A stretch of 11,746 nt of DNA, taken from Bacteroidales bacterium (GTDB taxonomy: Bacteria; Bacteroidota; Bacteroidia; Bacteroidales; P3). The stretch is from positions 1 to 11,746 of the forward strand of contig JAEEIS010000131.1 in assembly GCA_016281475.1 (NCBI GenBank). Direction: 5' to 3'. Below the pieces are notes generated by a model, which saw nothing but the letters and a program-made list of their open reading frames with translations, did not search any database and was not told where the DNA came from. Each line of letters begins with the position of its first letter. Within the stretch, counting starts at the first letter, position 1. The translations under genes were made by a program, and so were the position numbers. Below, piece after piece: positions 7,530 through 11,746 of this stretch.

Positions 7530-7532
7530 CAG

Positions 7533-8792
7533 ATGGTTTCGTATCGTAAAGAGACGCTGGACAACGGATTGCGGGTGCTGCTGCACCGCGACGACACCAC
7601 ACCTCTGGTGACGGTGAACCTACTTTATTGTGTGGGCTCGCGCGACGAGCGCAGCGACCGCACCGGCTTCGCACACCTGTTTGAGCACCTCATGTTCGGC
7701 GGCACACGACGCTACCCCGACTACGACCGCGTGGTGGACGAGCTGGGCGGCGAGAGCAACGCCTTCACCAACAACGACTACACAAACTACTACCTCACCC
7801 TCCCCGCGCAACACCTGCAGCAGGCCCTACGGCTGGAGGCCGACCGTATGCGCGGCGAGTGGGAGATGGAGGGCGATGGCTGGAATGTGCTGGAAGTGCA
7901 AAAACGCGTGGTGACGGAAGAGTACAACCAACGCTACATGAACCAGCCCTACGGCGACGTGTGGATGCTGCTGCGGCCGCTGTGCTATAAGAGCCACCCC
8001 TACCGCTGGTGCACTATCGGGGCGGACATACGCCACGTGCAGGAGGCGACGGTGGAGGACGTGCGCGAGTTTTTCGACCGCTACTACCGCCCCTCTAACG
8101 CCATCCTCGCCATCGCGGGCAATATCGACTGCCACCAGACTCTGGATTGGGTGCAGCAGGAGTTTGGCACCGTCCGTCGCCCCAACGAAGGGACATCGGA
8201 GGTACGACGGAGCTACGACGAACCTCCGCAAACCGAGGCACGACGGCTGGAGGTGCGGCGCCAGGTGCCCAACAACGCGATGTATATGGCATGGGTGATG
8301 TGCGACCGCTGGGCGGCGGACTACTACGTGTACGACATGATTAGCGACCTGCTGAGCAACGGGCACTCGTCGCGCCTCTACCAACGGCTGGTGCTGGAGG
8401 AGCACCTTTTTGTCGAAATCAACGCCTACATCACGGGCGACTTGGACAAGGGACTCTTCGTGGTGAGCGGCAAGCTGTGCGACGGCGTAGGTTTCAGCCA
8501 AGCCGAACGCGCCATTGAAGAGGAAATCGGCAAACTGCAGCACACACCCGTCGGCGACCACGAGCTGGAGAAGGTGGCCAACAAGTTCGAGAACACCTTC
8601 GTCTACTCGCAATACAAGGCTGCCGACCGTGCGCTGAGCCTCTGCTACTACGAGATGATTGGCCATGTGGAGCTGGTGGACAGCGAGCCCGAATGCTACC
8701 GCCGCGTTTCAGCCGACGACATACAACGTGTGGCACAAAGGCTCACGCCCGAACGATGCTCGACACTGGAAATCAAGAAATGTGAATTGTGA
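7533..8792 (+). CDS. M16 family zinc metallopeptidase (single ~420-residue unit)
   Basis: The 419-residue product has the inverted zinc motif HLFEH at residues 48-52 (FAHLFEHLMFGG). A third ligand candidate, E129, lies in VVTEEYNQ exactly 77 residues after the second His, the spacing known from pitrilysin. NAFTNNDYTNYY near residues 76-87 is the family's conserved substrate-cleft segment. SNGHSSRLYQRLVLEE in the second half matches the conserved C-terminal M16 domain. The length fits the M16B type, one N-terminal active half plus one C-terminal half, which works as a dimer. There is no signal peptide, so the predicted site is the cytoplasm. It probably degrades peptides; the substrate is unknown. 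The ATG at 7533 is chosen because VSYRKETLDNGLRVLLH immediately begins the M16 fold. The channel gene starts 50 bp downstream on the same strand. Confidence 0.92.
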   Translation: MVSYRKETLDNGLRVLLHRDDTTPLVTVNLLYCVGSRDERSDRTGFAHLFEHLMFGGTRRYPDYDRVVDELGGESNAFTNNDYTNYYLTLPAQHLQQALRLEADRMRGEWEMEGDGWNVLEVQKRVVTEEYNQRYMNQPYGDVWMLLRPLCYKSHPYRWCTIGADIRHVQEATVEDVREFFDRYYRPSNAILAIAGNIDCHQTLDWVQQEFGTVRRPNEGTSEVRRSYDEPPQTEARRLEVRRQVPNNAMYMAWVMCDRWAADYYVYDMISDLLSNGHSSRLYQRLVLEEHLFVEINAYITGDLDKGLFVVSGKLCDGVGFSQAERAIEEEIGKLQHTPVGDHELEKVANKFENTFVYSQYKAADRALSLCYYEMIGHVELVDSEPECYRRVSADDIQRVAQRLTPERCSTLEIKKCEL

Positions 8793-8808
8793 ATGGTGCG
8801 GCAGCTAC

Positions 8809-8836
8809 TCTAACCTCTAACCCCTAACCTCTAACC
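8809..8836. repeat. 7-bp tandem repeat (TCTAACC x4) before the channel start
   Basis: Four consecutive 7-bp units, TCTAACC, TCTAACC, CCTAACC and TCTAACC, with one mismatch, end 6 bp before the ATG at 8843. They fill more than half of the 50-bp gap between the peptidase stop and this gene. There is no Shine-Dalgarno; TAAATA lies just before the ATG. Confidence 0.85.
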
Positions 8837-8842
8837 TAAATA

Positions 8843-9913
8843 ATGTTTAAAGAGTTTATCAAAGACGGATTGAGCTATCTGGGAGACAAAATCTCCTCCA
8901 TACCCTATAAGGATATAGCACGGAAGATAATCCGCTTTATCGGCGACCTGCTGCACCGCACGCTGTTCACCGTGCTGCTGCCCAAGAAGTACCGCACGCT
9001 GACCAAACAGCAGATATACACCATCATCTTCAAGTCGGACACCCCCGCGGGCAAGAAGTTCGACATCTGGCTGCTGATACTCATCGGGGCCAACATCGTC
9101 ACCATCATGCTGGAGAGCATGGCAGGGACGGCACGCTGGTTCTCGTTGCTGATGCGGGTGCTGGGATGGGGCTTCACCATCCTGTTCACCTTCGAGTACT
9201 ACCTGCGCATCTACTGCCTGAAGCGGCCTTGGAAATACATCCTGTCGCTGTTCGGCATCATCGACTTCCTCTCCATCTTCCCCGCCTACCTCAGCCTGCT
9301 GTTGCCCGCTGCCTCCACACTGTCGGTGCTGCGCCTGATGCGGGTGCTGCGCATATTCCGCATCTTCAAGATGCAGCGTTTCTTGGACGAGAGCCGTTTC
9401 CTTATCAACGCCCTGCAGCGTAGCGCGGTGAAGATACTGATATTTATGCTTTTCGTATTCGTCATGGCCATCATCCTCGGAGCCACCATGTACGGCATCG
9501 AGGGCAAGGTGAATCCCGCCATCTCCACCATCCCCGAGGGCATCTATTGGGCCGTGGTGACCATCACCACGGTGGGCTATGGCGACATTGCGCCCGTGAC
9601 GCACACCGGACGCTTTATATCGCTGCTGGTGATGCTGCTCGGCTATGCCATCATCGCCGTGCCTACGGGCATCGTGGCTGGCGAGACCATCGTAGAGCAC
9701 AAGCAGCAACGGTTCCACCGCCATAGGAGTCGGGAACAGAAGACAACCACGACGGCCGAGCCAGAGAAGACAACTGTGGCAACCAGGTCAACTGAGATAA
9801 CAGGGACGACCGACACGGTCGGGTTCTCGGAAGAAGACTATCAGCCCCGCCCCACCCGCAAGACGTGGGACGACGACCCCGGCGCAAGGATACGTCCTGA
9901 AGACCTGCTGTAA
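8843..9913 (+). CDS. Voltage-gated potassium channel, six transmembrane helices
   Basis: The 356-residue product is an inner-membrane channel that should pass K+ in response to voltage. Visible parts in order: a hydrophilic N-terminus of ~70 residues; S1 at ~73-92; S2 at ~104-125 with an acidic residue in FEYYLRIY; S3 at ~133-153 with Asp141; S4 sensor at ~158-180 with Arg164, Arg167, Arg170, Arg173 and Lys176 at every third position; S5 at ~195-219; pore helix EGIYWAVVTITT; selectivity filter TVGYGD at 243-248; S6 at ~257-285 containing AVPTGIVAG. The last ~70 residues are a hydrophilic Thr/Glu/Arg-rich tail ending in an acidic stretch, with no recognised RCK or cyclic-nucleotide-binding domain. 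This resembles KvAP-type prokaryotic Kv channels. It may be co-transcribed with the peptidase gene 50 bp upstream; no functional link is evident. Confidence 0.95.
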   Translation: MFKEFIKDGLSYLGDKISSIPYKDIARKIIRFIGDLLHRTLFTVLLPKKYRTLTKQQIYTIIFKSDTPAGKKFDIWLLILIGANIVTIMLESMAGTARWFSLLMRVLGWGFTILFTFEYYLRIYCLKRPWKYILSLFGIIDFLSIFPAYLSLLLPAASTLSVLRLMRVLRIFRIFKMQRFLDESRFLINALQRSAVKILIFMLFVFVMAIILGATMYGIEGKVNPAISTIPEGIYWAVVTITTVGYGDIAPVTHTGRFISLLVMLLGYAIIAVPTGIVAGETIVEHKQQRFHRHRSREQKTTTTAEPEKTTVATRSTEITGTTDTVGFSEEDYQPRPTRKTWDDDPGARIRPEDLL

Positions 9914-10174
9914 TGAATTAAAAATTAAAATATATAGATACGTCGTGCATCAGCCAAATTATTTTTTTATTCCCCAGATGTAAGATTTCGGCACTTTGCG
10001 CGTCATTATAATAGTAAAAATTAAATATCGTGAATGGTGAATCGAGAATGGACATTACCTTTCACAAAACCAATTCACAATTCACAAATCAATTCACAAA
10101 ACCAATTCACAATTCACAAATCAATTCACAAAACCAATTCACAATTCACAAATCACAATTCACTAAAAATAAAT
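9914..10174. other. AT-rich intergenic region before the receptor gene
   Basis: This 261-bp gap follows the channel gene. It has an AT-rich first half with no hairpin terminator that I can see. A TTTG at 9995-9998 could be a -33 element, but no TAnnTTTG follows at a good distance. GTGAATGGTG at 10030-10039 repeats exactly a 10-mer found at 8789-8798. The last part is the 32-bp array. Confidence 0.6.
10061..10154. repeat. 32-bp tandem repeat, three copies, before the receptor start
   Basis: A 30-base first copy at 10061-10090 is followed by exact copies at 10091-10122 and 10123-10154. Each unit is itself composite: AATTCACAAAACC, AATTCAC and AATTCACAAATC, so the 7-mer AATTCAC recurs three times per unit. 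A further ACAATTCACT at 10155-10164 extends the pattern to 11 bases before the ATG. There are no spacers and no cas genes, so it is not a CRISPR. The exact copies suggest recent expansion. Confidence 0.9.
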
Positions 10175-11746
10175 ATGAGAAAAACCATTATCCTACTGCT
10201 GCTGGGGCTGATAGCCCACACGGGATGGGCACAGCACACAGTGAGCGGCACTATCACCGATTCCAAAACAGGCGAGACCCTGATTGGTGCCACCGTCTTC
10301 GACACCGTTTCGAAAAAAGGCACCGTTACCAACCAACACGGACGCTACACCCTCACCCTAAAGGAAGAGAAGGCGGTCATCCGCGTTTCGTTTGTGGGCT
10401 ACGAAACACAATACCACCCGCTGACGATGAGTCAGAACCACCGACTGGACGTGAAACTGCATGGGTCGGTGATGCTGCAGGAAGTGACGGTGCGTGGCGA
10501 ACGCATCCAACATGTGGAGAGCTCGCAGACCAGTGTGGTCGAGCTGCCCGTGGAACAGGTGAAGGCCGTGCCGGTCATCTTTGGCGAGACCGACGTCATC
10601 AAGGTGGTACAGCTGCTGCCTGGTGTGCAGAGCGGTGCGGAAGGCATGTCGGGCATGTATGTGCGCGGTGGCGGCCCCGACGAGAACCTGTTCCTGCTCG
10701 ACGGTGTGCCGATGTACAACGTGAACCACCTAGGAGGCTTCTTCTCGGCATTCAACAGCGACGCAGTGAAGAATATCAGCCTCTACAAAGGCAGTTTCCC
10801 CGCCCATTTCAGCAGCCGGTTGAGCAGTGTGCTCGACATCACCACCAACAACGGCAACGACAAGGAGTATCACGGCGGCTTGAGCGTGGGACTTATCTCC
10901 GCCAAGTTCAACGTGGAAGGTCCAATTGTAAAGGAGAAGACCACCTTCAGCATCTCGGGACGCCGCACCTACGGCGACTTGCTGATTCAGCCTATCATTT
11001 CCATCGTGGCAGCTACGGAAGGTCTCTCTGGCAGGACTAACGCCGGCTACTATTTCTACGACCTCAATGCCAAGGTGACACATAAATTCAGCGACCGCAG
11101 CCGCCTCTATGCCTCCTACTATATGGGCGACGACGCTCTGTATGCACGCTTCAAAGTGGGTAACGGCTATGTGGTGGACGAAAGCATGCGGCTGGGCTAT
11201 AACTGGGGCAATATCGTGGGCAGCCTACGTTGGAACTACGAGCTCTCGCCCAAGCTTTTTATGAACGTGACCGGGGCCTACACCCGCTACCGCAACAACC
11301 TCAGCTTGTCGGAGCTGTCGGGACATCAGGCCTACGACAACACCGGACACCTCATCAACTATGGCGACACACTAACCATTCGCTTCAACTCAGGCATCGA
11401 GGACATTACTGCACGTGCCGACTTCGACTACGCCCCCACCCCCGACCATGCGATAAAATTCGGCGGACAGTACATCCACCACCTCTTCAAACCTGAGACC
11501 TCCAGCTTCCTTGAGTCCTTCAACTACCAAACCTCGCAGTACCGTTTCGACACCGTCCTTGGGCAGAGCCGCGTGGGCGCCAGCGAGCTGATGCTCTATG
11601 CCGAAGACGACTGGCGCATCAACGACAAGTTCAAAGTCAATTTCGGCTTGAACCTCACAGGTTTTGCCGTGCAGGACAAGTTCTACCCAAGCCTCCAGCC
11701 CCGACTGAGCGGACGCTGGCTTATCACCGACCGTCTGTCGGCCAAG
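10175..11746 (+). CDS. TonB-dependent outer-membrane receptor, C-terminus outside window
   Basis: The frame is open from ATG 10175 for 524 codons to the right edge. Residues 1-20 are a signal peptide (IILLLLGLIAHTGWAQ). Residues ~21-95 form a carboxypeptidase-regulatory-like domain (VSGTITDSKTGETLIGATVF ... GRYTLTLKEE ... VSFVGYETQ), a usual N-terminal extension in Bacteroidota receptors. Residues ~105-225 are the TonB plug, with LQEVTVRGER, VIKVVQLLPGVQSG, MYVRGGGPDENLFLLDGVPM and SSRLSSVLDI. The rest is beta barrel with many aromatic-ended strands. It should import a substrate across the outer membrane using TonB-ExbBD energy. The ligand is not predictable, and no SusD-type lipoprotein is visible within the window. 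The chosen start gives the only frame with a signal peptide; an overlapping frame from 10030 is read through the repeats and is not real. Confidence 0.95.
   Translation, partial: MRKTIILLLLGLIAHTGWAQHTVSGTITDSKTGETLIGATVFDTVSKKGTVTNQHGRYTLTLKEEKAVIRVSFVGYETQYHPLTMSQNHRLDVKLHGSVMLQEVTVRGERIQHVESSQTSVVELPVEQVKAVPVIFGETDVIKVVQLLPGVQSGAEGMSGMYVRGGGPDENLFLLDGVPMYNVNHLGGFFSAFNSDAVKNISLYKGSFPAHFSSRLSSVLDITTNNGNDKEYHGGLSVGLISAKFNVEGPIVKEKTTFSISGRRTYGDLLIQPIISIVAATEGLSGRTNAGYYFYDLNAKVTHKFSDRSRLYASYYMGDDALYARFKVGNGYVVDESMRLGYNWGNIVGSLRWNYELSPKLFMNVTGAYTRYRNNLSLSELSGHQAYDNTGHLINYGDTLTIRFNSGIEDITARADFDYAPTPDHAIKFGGQYIHHLFKPETSSFLESFNYQTSQYRFDTVLGQSRVGASELMLYAEDDWRINDKFKVNFGLNLTGFAVQDKFYPSLQPRLSGRWLITDRLSAK

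Larger units (their letters stand above)
6845..7532. other. 688-bp divergent intergenic region
   Basis: This gap lies between the leftward giant gene and the rightward peptidase gene. In order from 6845 it holds an AT-rich leader with the 30-bp array, a T/C-rich stretch at ~7021-7110, a GC-richer island at about 7113-7310, an AT-rich stretch, and an 8-bp-period repeat touching the peptidase start. Promoters for both genes should lie here. No plus-strand TAnnTTTG match was found. Confidence 0.7.

Noticed and set aside
7378..7674. Minus-strand 98-codon frame overlapping the peptidase start
   Set aside because: Made from the 8-bp-period repeat (DFRIFRFSDIW pattern) and the antisense of the peptidase N-terminus.
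7827..8666. Minus-strand open frame opposite the M16 peptidase
   Set aside because: Same codon register as the peptidase on the other strand; the plus-strand product has an intact zinc motif and family features.
8831..9724. Minus-strand open frame opposite the channel gene
   Set aside because: Register shadow of the channel; low-complexity His/Gln/Asp-rich product without motifs.
10061..10154. CRISPR-like 30-32-bp repeats here and at 6891-6970
   Set aside because: The repeat units are directly adjacent with no unique spacers, and no cas gene is present.
10030..11040. Plus-strand 336-codon frame beginning before the 32-bp repeats
   Set aside because: It reads through the tandem repeats (QFTNQFTKP pattern) and then out of frame through the receptor; the frame from 10175 has the signal peptide, plug and barrel.

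Overview
The window looks like a chromosomal segment from a Bacteroidota bacterium, most likely order Bacteroidales. Four things point there: Sec signal peptides ending in '..AQ'; a TonB-dependent receptor with an N-terminal carboxypeptidase-regulatory-like domain; a giant secreted protein built from fibronectin III and gingipain-type 'cleaved adhesin' modules; and A/T-rich leaders without a clear Shine-Dalgarno. Coding DNA is fairly GC-rich, while most gaps are AT-rich and contain short tandem repeats. I cannot name genus or species.

Layout. (1) Positions 1-6844, minus strand: one uninterrupted reading frame of 2281 codons that starts at 6844 and runs off the left edge. I checked every in-frame triplet for stops and found none. 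It encodes a signal peptide, an N-terminal beta-rich domain and a mosaic of Cys-bounded modules: about nine fibronectin III-like domains, three near-identical cleaved-adhesin/MAM-like modules, a fourth divergent one, a CUB-like domain and two copies of an unnamed module of about 195 residues. (2) Positions 6845-7532: a divergent 688-bp gap with a 30-bp tandem repeat, a GC-richer island that has an inverted repeat and a long frame lacking an early start codon, and an 8-bp-period repeat. (3) Positions 7533-8792, plus strand: M16 zinc peptidase. (4) Positions 8843-9913, plus strand: six-helix voltage-gated potassium channel. (5) Positions 9914-10174: AT-rich gap ending in a 32-bp tandem repeat. 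(6) Positions 10175-11746, plus strand: TonB-dependent receptor, cut by the right edge.

How the genes relate. The peptidase and channel genes are 50 bp apart and may be co-transcribed, but nothing ties them to one pathway. The giant protein is probably exported to the cell surface; type IX secretion is the natural guess in this phylum, but its C-terminus lies outside the window. The receptor would import a substrate across the outer membrane. No SusD partner is visible within the window.

The most unusual points are the modular adhesin (repeated modules plus a CUB-like domain), the different tandem repeat in the leader of each of the four genes, and the unexplained island at about 7113-7355. 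I see no clear evidence of a wholly new enzymatic or defence system.
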